A stretch of 64,000 nt of DNA from Blastomussa wellsi (Eukaryota; Cnidaria; Anthozoa; Scleractinia; Plerogyridae): positions 23,723,020 to 23,787,019 of the forward strand of contig OX393567.1 in assembly GCA_947652115.1 (NCBI GenBank), written 5' to 3'. Shown here piece after piece: positions 41,867 through 55,300 of the stretch (its first letter is position 1; each line of letters opens with the position of its first letter). The notes under the pieces were generated by a model. That model had not been told where the DNA came from, made no database searches, and saw only the letters and a program-made list of their open reading frames with translations. The position numbers and the translations under genes are program-made.

Positions 41867-44423
41867 GTCTCGCGTTGTCTGCCTGCAGTCAAGTCTCGAC
41901 AAGAAGCTTGACAGCATTTTTAATTTCACATGATTAGCAAGCCTGCTGCCAGAAGAAAATTCAGATCCTATGATGGATCAAGTACAGGCGCATTCTTATA
42001 TGTATTGTATGTGACTTTCCAGGTACACCTTGGTAGCTCAGTTAATTTTCTGTTTAGTTTGTGAACATGCTATTTTGTATCTACACTGTACAGTAGCATG
42101 TTTTGTTTAATTTAAAGCTGATCTGTTTGCTTTTGACATTCCTGGTTGATCAGCAGTTTACAAAAAGTCGTACATTTCAATCTGTTTTATCTTAGTCAAG
42201 ATTAAGTCCTAAAAGACTCACCATACTGTAAAATTCTGATAATCCTTTGATTATATATGCCAATGGGCTTAGTCTTAGGTCTTAGCCAGATACCATCCCT
42301 GTGTCCTATGTAGGGCCACATTTTGGAGAAAATTTGGACAGTTTCAGCTGAATATTCAAGCAATCAAGGGAAAAGTAAAGTTTCCAAAAAGATCTCATAA
42401 CATGGTAACATTTTGAATACAGTCAAGAAGACTTTTGCTCTCAAGCTGAACCCATAGCACACGAAATGTTACCGTGCTATAAGTAGGATCTCTTTATTTA
42501 ATTTTTGCGCTTATTACTGGTACTCGAACTTTGAGTGGAATTTGTGTTAATATGAATTGCCGCATTGAAAGTTGTTGGTGACTACTCTTTAGCAAATTTG
42601 GAAATCTTCAAATATAATGATGTGTACTCAAAACTGCAGAAATGCACCTTGTATGCTGTTGGTACCTAGAGCACTTACAATCAGAGTTTTCAGTACATGG
42701 TTTAAATTATCAGCCTACATGTATCTATGAATAATTTTAGATAAATTTTAGCTAGTAGCAATTTAATATCAATGCTAGCCATTCAATGCAGTCTTGCTTA
42801 TTCATTTGATCAAAACCATTATGTCTAATAATATTCAGACATTGTTTACAAAGTGTAAAATTATTGTGAGGCCCCAAATGTTAACTGTTTTTATGAACTA
42901 GGCAGTTCATGTGGTAGACATTATGTTGGTTTTCATGGGACTCGGGTGCTTTGAAGGTTGCATGTATAATGGAGAAGATGTAAATATATAGTTAATAGCT
43001 ATTTTGAAGCATGCTGAAATAGAAGTATCATCGCTCAAAACAGCAGCTGATTTATATCTAAAATGGCAATTACCTGACCTTTATATTATAGTCAAACGTC
43101 CAGTAAGTTAAGGTAGTTTACAGTTCTGTTGGGTTTGCCGTCTTTGGTATGGTATCCTATCACGCCTGCAAAAACTTGTAAATATTTTACAAAAGAACAA
43201 AATGGCATGTCTATGATGTCAAAATTAGTTGCCATGGCAATTCTCAAAGAAGTCGTATTTACCCCCATTTTGACAATTTGAGGCAAATAATTTGAAAACT
43301 ACTTGTGAGTTTCTCTTTGATATATTTTAGTTAAGCTAATGAATTAAATTTATTTGTTAAAAAAGTGGTTAAAACAAAGGAAATCAAGACTGCAACCATG
43401 GTTTGGAAATGTAACCTTAAGTAGCATAGATTTTTATGATTTTATTTCTTTGTTGTCGCCATAGTTTAGTTTTGATGGAGAAGATGATCATTTCTCAAAC
43501 TCATTAATAATTCACCGCGTTAAAACAAAGGAAATCAGATTCATAACCGTGGTTTGGGAATGTCGTCTTAATTGGCATAGATTTTTACGATTTTATTTTT
43601 TCGTTTTCTGAACACCTCGAAGTTCGTCAAAAATACTCTGCTGTGCATCGTATTTTCAACTCTCTACTTGGTGTGTGGAATGTATAAACCACTATCTTTT
43701 GTGTTGGACATGTTTAGAGTCCCTTCTATTTTTCTTGACTAATTGGCAAGATTTTTCTAGGAAGATCAAAGAGACGGTTAGTAGGGAAACTATTCTGTCA
43801 GTTTTACAAACATATCAAAATGAGAAATACAAGTGAGTAGTTTTGAAATAAGTTATTAGCCTCAAAAGTTCAATGAATATTTGTTACATTTTACCATGTT
43901 GCCGTGGCAACCTCTGATGCCATGTTTATTGGTATCATTGTTTAATCTGATAAAGTGCCAAAAGCAGGGAGGTCTGTAGTGTTGGTGTTTTACCTTTGAA
44001 ATGAAAGCTTTTCAGTAGGGCCTTTGTTTTAGTTTTGTTTATATTTACAATAATTATTTTTTGTGCACAATTTAAACCTGGAAACCGAGAGTGAAACAAA
44101 TCGATTATTAGTTCAGCAAGTTGTAAATAGATTATTCATTCAATGTGCAGGTTGACCCAAGCATGTGCATAAAAAGAGTTTATACATGCAAATGCGATTA
44201 GTATTGCAAAAGAGAAGTTTAGTTCATATCCTACACTGTAATTGTAAATACTGCACATCTGGGCAAGCTATTTTGTAGATTAATTATGTTTAGGTTTTAT
44301 ACATTTCACAGATGAGTGTATTAAAAGCCATAAAATGGTGTTTGTTGCTATGGTAATCTATTTAACAATTATTCCACGAGCGCTCGTTGGATATGAGATG
44401 GTACGCGCCGAGTTGGCTATAAC

Positions 44424-44458
<35 letters not shown>

Positions 44459-46071
44459 TTTTATTGAAAGCGCCCAAAAAATATTGTACAAACATTGCGA
44501 AAAATGCATTCCTTTACGCGTACACTTGCCGTTCAGAGTACTGCGTGGCACTTGGATAGTTCAAATAAGTTTTGGAGACGGCCATTGGTCGTGATTCTTG
44601 GTGCTGACCAAAACGATCGGCGTGCTGACCACAAGAAAGGCGGGCTCTGCGGGCGTGATTGTGATGGCGGTTACAAGCCTCAGTGACAAGCTACCCTCTG
44701 TACATTTAAACCAACACTGAGAACACACTGGTAACGACAAGAGTGTTTTATATTGGGACCTTTTCACGCTGTAAGCGCTTAGCGTTTTCAGCACGAGTTG
44801 TTGAACTGATGACCATGACAAAGCGAACCTGTTTTACCAAACTTATGTAACGGATCTCTACGCTTATTCACGCTGAACAATTTATCACAGTTGTTGCAAT
44901 CCAAAAAGGATATGAAATATACAAAAAGAAAGCTTTAGTACTGAAAGCTTTTAAAAATGCCAGGATATGAAGGGAAGGTACGTAGGTTAATACTCATAGC
45001 TTAGAACTAAGAGCATGTTTGTAATAAGAGGTTGGGCGACCCCTATAGTAGCCCGTTCTTATGTTAATTTTTTAATCAGTTTTGCCCTAACGTTACATTC
45101 GCCGGGTAACACATCAAGAATAGCAACCTTTTGCTTTTATAATAGGAAAATCGTTTTATTCAAATAATGATTATGATTTACGAAATTTTCTTGATACGTG
45201 TAGAGTTCCCTGATCGTGGCACTTGACGACAAATACCAAAAGCTTACACTGATGTCATGTAAATTTTTACTTGAAGGATGTAAATCGTAAATCGTTTCAC
45301 GCATGCTGTTAAGCATTGATTATGGAAGCAAAGATCACTTTTTAGGGTATTTTATAATATCCGTAACACTTTTTTCCCACGCTTCGACACGCTTTATTGA
45401 CTTTTTTTTTCGCCTCGGCTAGAAAGGGTAAACTTTGCAACGAGAGGGCTAATTTGAAGAGGGTAAACAACAAACTTTTTTCAGTTAATAAACTATCAAG
45501 CTACCAAAGCAAATAATTGAATTTGTTTCGATGTTTATTTTTTCTCATCGTCGCTGTTTAGTGATTAAAAATTTGATGGGTTAATTCTCGAAGGTGACCA
45601 CCTGTCATATTTTAGACTATTTTCAATGAAAGGTCAATTACTTTTTGTAATAGTCTTAACTAACTGTAGTTTTAATATTGCTTAAAAACGAATGAAATAA
45701 TTTTGAAAACAATTTCGATATAGCACGTATTGCAAGGAGATAATAATCTTATTTACCCGCATCCAAAAAAGCGTTAAACTTCAAAGAGGCGTTTGTACAC
45801 TGCCTCCATACCGTCGCAGGCACTGCGCTATATGAATTCACTGCGCTATATGAATTCGTCGCGTCGGTGTACAGAAATAAGTAACATCACCAACTTCTTT
45901 CCTGTTCAGTATAAAACATGGCCAGCATTTAAACAATTCATTAGGTAGAGTTCTTTTGATCAGAATTTGATAAGAGTGCTTCAGTTTTCTACTAAAATCC
46001 CGGAGATGTGAAATATCAGTCTTGGTTCGTGACTCACAAACTGACGTGCTCTTAATAAAACCACCAGATGA
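41867..46071. other. ALKBH5 3' UTR and spacer before the myosin
   Basis: The ALKBH5 3' UTR starts here; I cannot place its poly(A) site. The stretch holds one family B hairpin (44365-44458) and AT-rich sequence without long frames. Confidence 0.6.
44365..44458. repeat. Hairpin element, family B, copy 2
   Basis: CAATTATTCCACGAGCGCTC, TTGGATATGAGATGGT and the inverted counterparts, closely matching 38284-38395. Confidence 0.85.
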
Positions 46072-46371
46072 ATGCCTTACACTATATTAGCTTTTCTTTT
46101 CGATAACTCAATGATCAATGGTCAATATCCTTTTGAAGTGTTTTGTGAAAATAGTTTTAGTGAAAGGGCCTTTAACAATCCTGCGCGCGTGCGAAAATTC
46201 GGCGTTGTATGTATTTCTTGCTCAAAGGACGAAATCATCGAAACTGACCGTCTTATAATGATTCGAAAGAAAAGGGTAAGCTTTAAAGATGATCTTGTGG
46301 AAAGAATTCCCAATTCATTTCGCCAAGAACTGGAAGCCAACGATGAAGTATTCATCACCGAATGCGCACAG
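46072..46371 (+). CDS. Probable first coding exon of the myosin
   Basis: A 100-codon open frame ending [11 protein letters not shown] at a CAG|GTATTT donor in phase 0, which fits the phase-0 acceptor at 49559. Charged, non-repetitive sequence and a KKRVSF stretch at residues 66-71 suggest real coding. An in-frame stop lies just before this ATG. The true start could instead be the Met at residue 14 or 63, or an internal acceptor. Additional small exons before 49559 are possible. Confidence 0.5.
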
Positions 46372-49300
46372 GTATTTTATTTACTGGTTCACTGAGCCAT
46401 AGTTATGGAGTACCGGTAAAAAGCTTGTCACAAACTTTGTATACTTGTTAATATTCGGCACTGACATCCAAAAGAGGTGTTTTTAAAGTAATGTCCTTCT
46501 GTTTTGATCGAAACTTTTATTTACCTTGCGATCGGTTGTCGGTGAATCTAGAGTGATTAACGAAGCGATAAATTAACCAAATTGAAATTTTCCGTACCAA
46601 ATTCCATACGTAAATCAGTGCTCTAGCGAGCACTAGACAGTGAATTGAGTCACGTCTAGATAATTGCTATGTTAGCTTGTTGAACAGTGCATGGATGAAT
46701 GATGTATCCACACCAAAAAAATACTAAAACAAACTTTTCCGTCAGTGGACAGTTGAGAAATTCGAAAACTTGCTTTATCTTTTCGGTTTTTCTACGAAGC
46801 CGATAAACTTAATTGGTGAATATTCTTCGAGCAGTCTGTCCTTACTGCTTTATAGTTTCGCCGGTGAAGAATATTCTTTATAAAGTTACCTATTAATAAT
46901 TATTCCATTTAATTTCGTGTTGCTGGCGTTTGTAGAAAAAAAAGTGTGACTCAAAGACGACAATATCATCATCTTGAACTGATATAATAAGGCAGCCGGT
47001 TACAATTTAAGTTTGGTTAAAAAACATAGTGCTGAAAAGAAATTAAACATTGCGTTTTGAAAACGTGCGACACTTAATTTGCCTTGTTTTATTTTTCTGT
47101 TGTTAAGGCCTATACTCTGTCAATCTGAGTTACCAAATGTGAGTAACTTTATGGTAATTGTGGTTAAAAGTAATCAGGCATAGCCGACAATATGAAGTTT
47201 TTAAAAATAACTGAGCACAACTTCCCGGTTTCTGGTACAATGAAATTTTGTTTGAAGGAGCTGGAAAAGGCAAAACCTGACGAGATGACATGTCACAGTA
47301 AACGTAATATTTGAATTACGAGTTATGACACATGCGAAAAGAATGCCAACATTGATTGAGGGCGGGACTGAGTTTTTAGTTTGCTTTTCTCGATTCTTTG
47401 ACGACTGTCCACCAGAGGGACTACAGGCAAACTAGCCACAGGTTTTAAATTAAAATCGCTTGTAGTTTTAAATTTTTCACAACAAAGAATAAGTTTTTTA
47501 TTTTAATTAAAGTACAGAGTAATTTATTTTTTTTTTGCCATTTATCGCAATAAAATGCGTGTTGTGAAGGTGGGTGGCGCGGTCGCTAAGGTCGCTAAGG
47601 TCGCCTTGCTACAAATTCAGAACGCATTTTGAATTCATTCCGGGACTATTTCGAGTCAAACTGACTCTTTTGCAAATAATGACGATTCGTAAACGAAGGA
47701 CGCCGCATTTGTCGGTGTTTCTGCTTTGAATTAAAGATACCGACTGGCTGGTGGGAAGCTGTAAACTCATATTGATGTCGACCTCGCTTGTTGTGGTAAG
47801 GTTTGCCGTGGTGATATGCTTGAATGGTACTGTTTTCGTCTGGGCCTGTATCTTTCACAACGAGGATGTGATTTGCCTTTTGAAGTATATTTGGCTTTGC
47901 TTCAGCTTTAGTTTGTTTTAACTTTAATTCCTTGTATAGATTGTGCATCTAAAGCGTAATATTATCGTGTGCGCGTTTTCTTTCGGAGAATATTTGCTTG
48001 TTACACTCGCGGATCAAGTTTTGTGTACATTTCTTTGTAGGAAAGGGATTTGACAATCCTTGGGGTATTTGAAAGTAGTAAACAGAAAAAAGCACTTGAT
48101 TAGTTCTAGTTTTAGATGTATTTGTTTAATAGCTGCCTAGAATACAAGACAAGATGCTCGACTCTTCGATTATCTACAAATTCATTCAGATGAAAATTTG
48201 ACACCGCTGTTCCGGAGCTGCGTACTTCGATTGAATTTCGTGTAGACTTCAATCTATCTCCCGCGAAGAATTTATTTCTGTTTAGATGGGGTTGCGTTGC
48301 GGGCAAACGTGAATAAATGCTAACTTTGGAGTTTAAAATATTTAACCTTGCTATCTTGTAGAACGATCAGTACTTATTCGTGGGTATGCATTAAGCTTCT
48401 TGCCGAAGGGGGATCGGAAGGCAGTGGCTATCTAACGAAGTACCAGCTCGACCGATAAGCTTATAAGTTTTAATTTAGAACGCCTCTTTAAGCAGATAAA
48501 GCTTATGCTGGGTATTACTATGAAGGACATTCTTCCCGTGTACAGTGTTTGTGGGATCCAACTTCACCTTTAGGGTATATTGTAATTGTTGTCCATTCTT
48601 GTTTTATAATAATTAGCATATAAATTTTAATTGAAAACAAAAAAGTTATTGAATTAGTTATTCAATTTGTTAATTTCTCAACAAGTGTATTGCGATGATT
48701 TTACATGTTTGTATATCATTCAAATTAACTGATTTGAAATCTAAGTTTTAGGACAATTTGAAGTTATGCACAGCCATTGAGGAATTGGTGCTCTACAAAT
48801 ATAAAACAATGATTTTATTTTATCTTTTGTTTGTTCTTAGATGACACTTCCCTCATAAAGTTGTGATAATCCGCATCAAATAAACTTCAACATATATATT
48901 TTTGGGAAAATTTGAATTCAAATTAATGTTTATTCAATCCAATTTGAGATAGACTATTAGTTTATTGAGTATTAAAGCCCAAACCATTTTCTAGGCAGCA
49001 CATCAGGAAGCTACTATTTGCATAAAATTATGTTGTTAGTAAATTGCTTTAGGCTGTCGTGCTGGTGTTCATAAAATTACAGAAATAAAGAAGTGTGGTA
49101 TGAATTTGTCTCTCTGAAGGAAGTCCTTTATAACTAAAATTATATACTGTTAAATCTGGATTTAAAGTTATCCCCTTATTACATTCAGTGGAATACTCTC
49201 AAACCTCATGATAACCAATTTTTGTTTCCCTTTGACGTTCTAGAAGTTGCCATTCTGCTGTATGTTAATTACGGCTCATTATTACTGACTGGGTTCTTTG

Positions 49301-52300
49301 ACCACGTCGACTGAGCTTTTGATTAGCACTGATAGCTACTGAAAAGTGTTGGCTAATTTGCTACTTTTGTGCAAAGTTGAACAAATCAATGTCATATTCT
49401 TTCAAACAGTCCGAGATAACTCTGTCCAAACAAGTTGTCTGCTTCACGTTTTATCGAAATTCCTGGCCTGACCACAGATTAAAGGTATTCTGGATAATTG
49501 AAAAGTCGAAAGATTGAATTGAGTTTGGCTGTTTGATTTTTATGTTTGTATTTCCTAGGGATCACTGGTTTGGTTTGATGGAAATGTGGGATATTTGCTA
49601 CCAGGAAAGTTGTTGTCATTTGTGGGACAGGATGTCAAAGTACAGCACGAGGCAGACGGACAAGTAATATTTTCCAATCAATTACGTTCAAGCCTCCCAT
49701 AAGGAGGTGTGGTAGGACTCTGGACCAGGGTCAGTACTGTGTTGTGTTCTTGGGCAAGACACTTTACTCTCCCAGTGCCTCTTTCAATCCAGGATTATAA
49801 ATAGCTACCAGATATTTTTTGGGACAACCTGACATAATGCTGGGGCGTAGCCTGCAGTGTACTAGCATCCCATTACTTCTAACTGCTTCATGCTACAGAA
49901 ACCGGAGTTAAGTACTGGCAGCTATCAACCAGCTGGGCCAAAACAGCTTTACTCAGTTTATTGCAAATGCTCTCAATTGCAAATGTTCTCAATTTGAGGT
50001 GACCATGCAATCCAGTCAGCCGCTTTTGTTTAATTAGTCAATGCAGTTACGTGTAGTACTTTTGATGAATGCATACGTGTATTATGGCAATGAATTTATG
50101 ATGAGATTTGTTACGTCTCTCTCAGTATCTTTTTTTTGGTCTATGCACCAATAAGTTAATGAAAAAAGTTCACTTTGCAAGCAGAGCATAATTATGTTTC
50201 ACTGAGTTCAACATTCTGGTGAGAAGAAAACAAACTAATTATTAATGCAGCCATACATTAATTATTTTATTGACAATCTTTGAGAATTTTTTTTTCAATT
50301 TCCTAGCTTCATGTTGTTCGTGCAAATGCTGTCCTTCCTCGACAGGAGCTCAACGTAAAAGGGGTGGAGGACATGATAAAGATAGAGTAAGCTGTCTTGC
50401 TGTAGTTTTACAATGTAGCCTTAATTTTATGGTTAAGATACTGATCCTGCGTCGCATATATGTGTACTTGTACTACTGTGTCAATAAAAAGTAACAATAA
50501 AGGCAAACTGTTTTTGAAATCTGCAGTGACTTGCATGTAGGATCAATCTTGTACAACATTCGTAAAAGATACAGACAAGACCAGATTTATGTGAGTTTTA
50601 ATTGAAATAATTTATTTGACTGAGTCACCTTTAGTTTTTGTGTTATGATTATCATTAATTTTACCATTACTTAAACATTCTATCCTATTCACACACTAAT
50701 CATATCAATAACAAAATTCTCGATTTTGATTGGTTCTGCGTGTGCCTATTTGTCACGTAATCGGCCTCGCATTGTGTACTTCAAATTGGCTTCGCACTGC
50801 GCACTCGGCCAATTTGAAATTACTCGCCCAATTGCTCCCTGAATTGTACTCCACTCAGTCCTATTACTATTACTTAGTGTGAATGCACACACTTAGTTGC
50901 TAGTATATGCATGTAATGTCAACTGATGATTTACCTGATAAACTTATATTACATGCACTACAGTTTCCAAGAACGGTACATGTTTTATCAGTAATGTATA
51001 CCCCCCTAAATTTTATTGTTAGTAATACTTAGTTTACGTTTATGCCTTCCAAATTGTAGTTTGTCCAATTCAATTTAATTACTAAATTTATTTGTTTTTT
51101 ACTTTTTTAATTAGTAATAAATGTAATAATTATTTTTAAATTCCAGACATATATTGGCAGTATTTTAGTGGCAGTAAATCCTTACATGCAATATGACATT
51201 TATGGCCCTGATGCCATACAGAAATATTATGGAACATCAATGAAAAGCCAAGCACCGTGAGTACATTTTACCTTTACAATAATGCCAGTTCTCTGGGGGA
51301 AGGTACTGTGACCTAATGGAGCACCATAGTCCCAATCTCAGACTTCTAACCCCTCCTGGCTTATAGCTCTCAGTACTTAATAACTTAGGTTTCTGTAGCA
51401 TGGAGCAGCTACATGTAGGAGTAGAAATGTAGGAGTATTTCTACTCCCCCTGGATCAGGGCACGAAATTAACTTTTTTTTAAAGGAGCCATCTGGCTCCT
51501 AAATTTTCCAAAGTGGTCGCCAAGACCAAAAAGTTAGGAGCCATTTTTCACATGGAAGGTTTCGTCACAAGCCCGCAATATGCATTGTTAGCAAAAGGGA
51601 CATTTCATTTACAGTCAAATCAAGTGAAGCGTACCCCCCTAGAGTACATTAATGAATTGATTATTGGGAAATTGAACCCGTTATTCGTTTCAATATTGCA
51701 TTCGGTTTGTAAAGGAGTGGATCAATTCTCAACTCAAAAGATGATTTTTGATTGGACTAGGCGAGAGCTTTCCTTGGCTATTTACATCCCGCAGAACGTG
51801 CAGAAATTCTTACTCGTGTAAATGGTGGGAAGAAAAGAGTTTTCTGGCAATTTTTCGTGAATATTTTTACGTGGCTCACTTCCGCCTCGGGAAAAATTAT
51901 TCAAGGTTCTGTACGTACCGTTGAAAATCGCCAGTTGCCTTCCTAACATTACGAGCTGTCACTTGTAAGTCACGAATTTCCCATCTGAATTTGTCTGAGA
52001 GGTTTCCCAAGCTCGTGAGTTCGATCATGCAAGTTTGTTCCTTGCCTTGCATTCTGTCAAGTTGTCTCAACAATTTTCCATGACCTATTTATACTCCTGG
52101 GTGGAGAGAAGCACTGTAAAATTAAAGTAGAGTGTCATAAGTAGTGTGAAAGTAGGGTGTTGCAACATCACAACACAATAACCCTGGTTAGGTCTGTAAC
52201 CCAGACTGTTCCGGTAAGTGTCCAGTGCACTAACCATTGGGTCACCACACCTCTCACGTAACTAGAAGTATAATTATGATGGGGTGGGGCTGCTTCTCAT

Positions 52301-55300
52301 TCCAAGGTGATCCCACACTTGGGTTTTATTACTTGACTGTCCAGTTGTTACATGTAACTGAACTGCACTTTCCTACAATCAGGGGTTTCACAGGGTTCGT
52401 ATGTGTCTTGATAATCCTTGAAAACCCTTGAATTTCAGAAGTCCGATTTCAAGGCCTTGAAAGTACTTGAAATTGATTGTTGATCTTGCATAAAATGTTT
52501 TAAACCAGTGCTCTGTATTACATTATGTTACAAAGTGTTCTTAGTTATGGAAATGAGAGTGATGGCAAATTTTCAGCTCGGTAAATTTAATGTGAAAGAT
52601 TAATTAATCAACATGACACGAGCGTGGGACAAAGAAAAATTCTGAGTCCCCGACAGGAATTGAACCCATGACCTCCCGAACACTGGGCGGGTGCTCTATC
52701 CGCTGAGCTACGAGAACTCATGGAGAGCTAGGTCATTTTTACTGAGTCCTTATGTGACACACGTCCCACATTCTACTAGGATCAGCAATGTCGCTATCAT
52801 CATGAGTTATGGAAATGAGAGTGATGGCAAATTTTCATGGGTTCGATTCCTGTTGGGGACTCAGAATTTTTCTTTGTCCCACGCTCGTGTCATGTTGATT
52901 AATTAATCTTTCACAAAGTGTTCTTAGTTGATCCCACAACTGGTGCAAATAGCTCCGAGAGGTGGTACTAACAGTACGTACTTGTAAGGCTATTGCAGAT
53001 GGGGGCTCATTGCTGTGAGCATATTGTTGCTTGTGATTTTTCCTTTGGGGCACTCATGGAGAAATATTCTCTGACAATGGTGTGCATGTAGGCAAATGGG
53101 GAAACATTGTTTGTGTCTACTGCAAATAACTGTCTTCATTTTCTGCGGCCTTAAGGAGTTTATGACAGACCAAATTAACCTTAAAATGCAGTCCTGAAAC
53201 CTGAGGGAGGAAAACACCAAAGAAGTGATTTTCATACGAAACTGAAAAGGAGCAAGGATGGTTCAGGTTAACAATTTGGAAAATTCTGTTACACCTCTAT
53301 GCAGAAAGTATGCAGCAACTGGCTGACAAAAACAGTCGTTTTGAGAACCCTGTTGGAGTACCGGAAATGCACAATGTACTTTTTATTGCAGGCATATTTT
53401 TGCTATCGGGAATGCTGCTTATCAAGCAATGCTAAGAACTGAACTCAAACAAGCCATCATAATCAGTGGAGAGAGTGGTGCTGGCAAAACAGAATCCACA
53501 AGGTTACTTGTTGAATTTTTGGCAGCTGTCAATCAAACAGATGGAAGTCTTGTAACAAAGCAGGTACATAAAATAATTTGCAATCCTGTGACAAAGAAAG
53601 AGAATATTAACCAACAAATCAAAATAACCAAAAAGGAATTAGAAATAAAAAATCATGTAATATATATCATCCATATATAAATAAGTATACCAAAACTGAA
53701 AGACAGAAAATAAAAAAAAAATGGCAACCACATGATTCCCAAAAAGATTTTACAGGATACACAAATTGCTGTGGATCACATAAATTGAATCACATGAAAA
53801 TAATTAAAAATGGCTTACAGTATATTGTAATACTAGATATGTATTAATCACTAGAATATAGAACTTCAAAGAACCCTTTGGCATTTGTTATGTGTTTCTG
53901 TCAACAATTATTCTTTGACTCTACAACTGCATACTTGTGTCTGTAGTTAAAAATTAATTTTTTTTAACTCAAACGTTTGTAACAGTTAAAATTAACATCT
54001 TGTATGTGTATACAATCTGTCTTCTTTAGATTGTGGAAGCAACTCCATTGCTGGAATCATTTGGTAATGCCAGAACCACGAAGAATGACAACTCCAGTAG
54101 ATTTGGGAAGTACTTGGAGATTTTTTATGACAGGTAGGTTATAATGTTTTTCAATGTTTTAATAAATTATAATTTGATTAGTAATATTGTCTTTAAAACT
54201 TGCGGCATTGAGTGCTTGTCTCCAGGACCTCCCAGTGCTTGGGAAAACTGGTTGGTCACAACACTACCATTTAGAGTTTAGAGTTGGTGTCACTTTTCCC
54301 GCTACATGTATCGTGAAGTTGGTAACTGAGATACACTTATTTATGTAAATGAAAATTTCCATGTGCTGACTATTTCTCTTCTATTTTAGTGTAAACATAT
54401 TTTCATATTGTTGGCCAAACATTGATTTGTACTATTAATTAGCATCCCAGCGTAATTTTAAAACAGTGATATCTTAGATTCACACTTGGTCTAAGGCGTG
54501 GATCCCAGGTGATTTGAAAACCATGTGTGCATGACTGTCATTTCAGTTATTGTGGATGATAAGCAAACAATCTGCTACGCAGGCTTGCAATCTTACATCC
54601 GACAGAATTTGGTGATCACCAGCAATAATGATAATGATAATGATAATTTATTAATAATAATCAACTTTTAATTAATATTTCACATTGCTTCAATTCCTGC
54701 TATGCCAAATGGGATAAAATTTTAAGCTCCTTTGTGTCTAGTGGTCTGACGGGCCACCTGGCACAAATGAAGACTACTTTACTTAATACCTACTAGTTGG
54801 TGTAAAGAGTTTGTTGTCCAGTGTTCACATGTGAAAAAATTGTAGTTTGACTTATTGTAAATTATATTCTCAAAGTGCATGCTATTGTTTTTTGTTTATA
54901 TTTGATTGGTATTAAATATTCTATTTTTTTCAGTGTTGGTAAAATTGCAGGTGGAAGAGTTTCTGAATATCTTCTTGAAAGATCAAGGATTGTAGGGCAG
55001 GTAAGTAGTGTATCCAAATGCGTTACAAGTGATGGATATTTGAAAAAGAAATGACTTATTTAGAAATTCCCAATCAATACTTTTTAGTCTTAGAGCTTGA
55101 ACAGATGTTTCATGTTTTGCCTTGGCAGGCAAACGGTGAAAGAAACTATCACATTTTTTATGAGATGTTGTGTGGATTACCTGAGGAACAAAAACAGAAA
55201 TACAAACTTACAACTGCTACAGATTTCATGTACCTTAACCAGGTAATATCACTTGTATTTCACGTGACGTTTTTAAGGGGCATGATAATGCAAGTGAGTT

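Noticed and set aside
51513..51821. 102-codon plus-strand frame as a gene.
   Set aside because: No recognisable domain, within an insert in a SINE inside a myosin intron; kept only as part of the insert.
52660..52727. Possible tRNA gene on the minus strand (GTAGCTCAGCGGATAGAGCA, GGTTCAATTCC).
   Set aside because: Acceptor stem does not pair and the segment belongs to a repeat block, so it is a tRNA-derived repeat.
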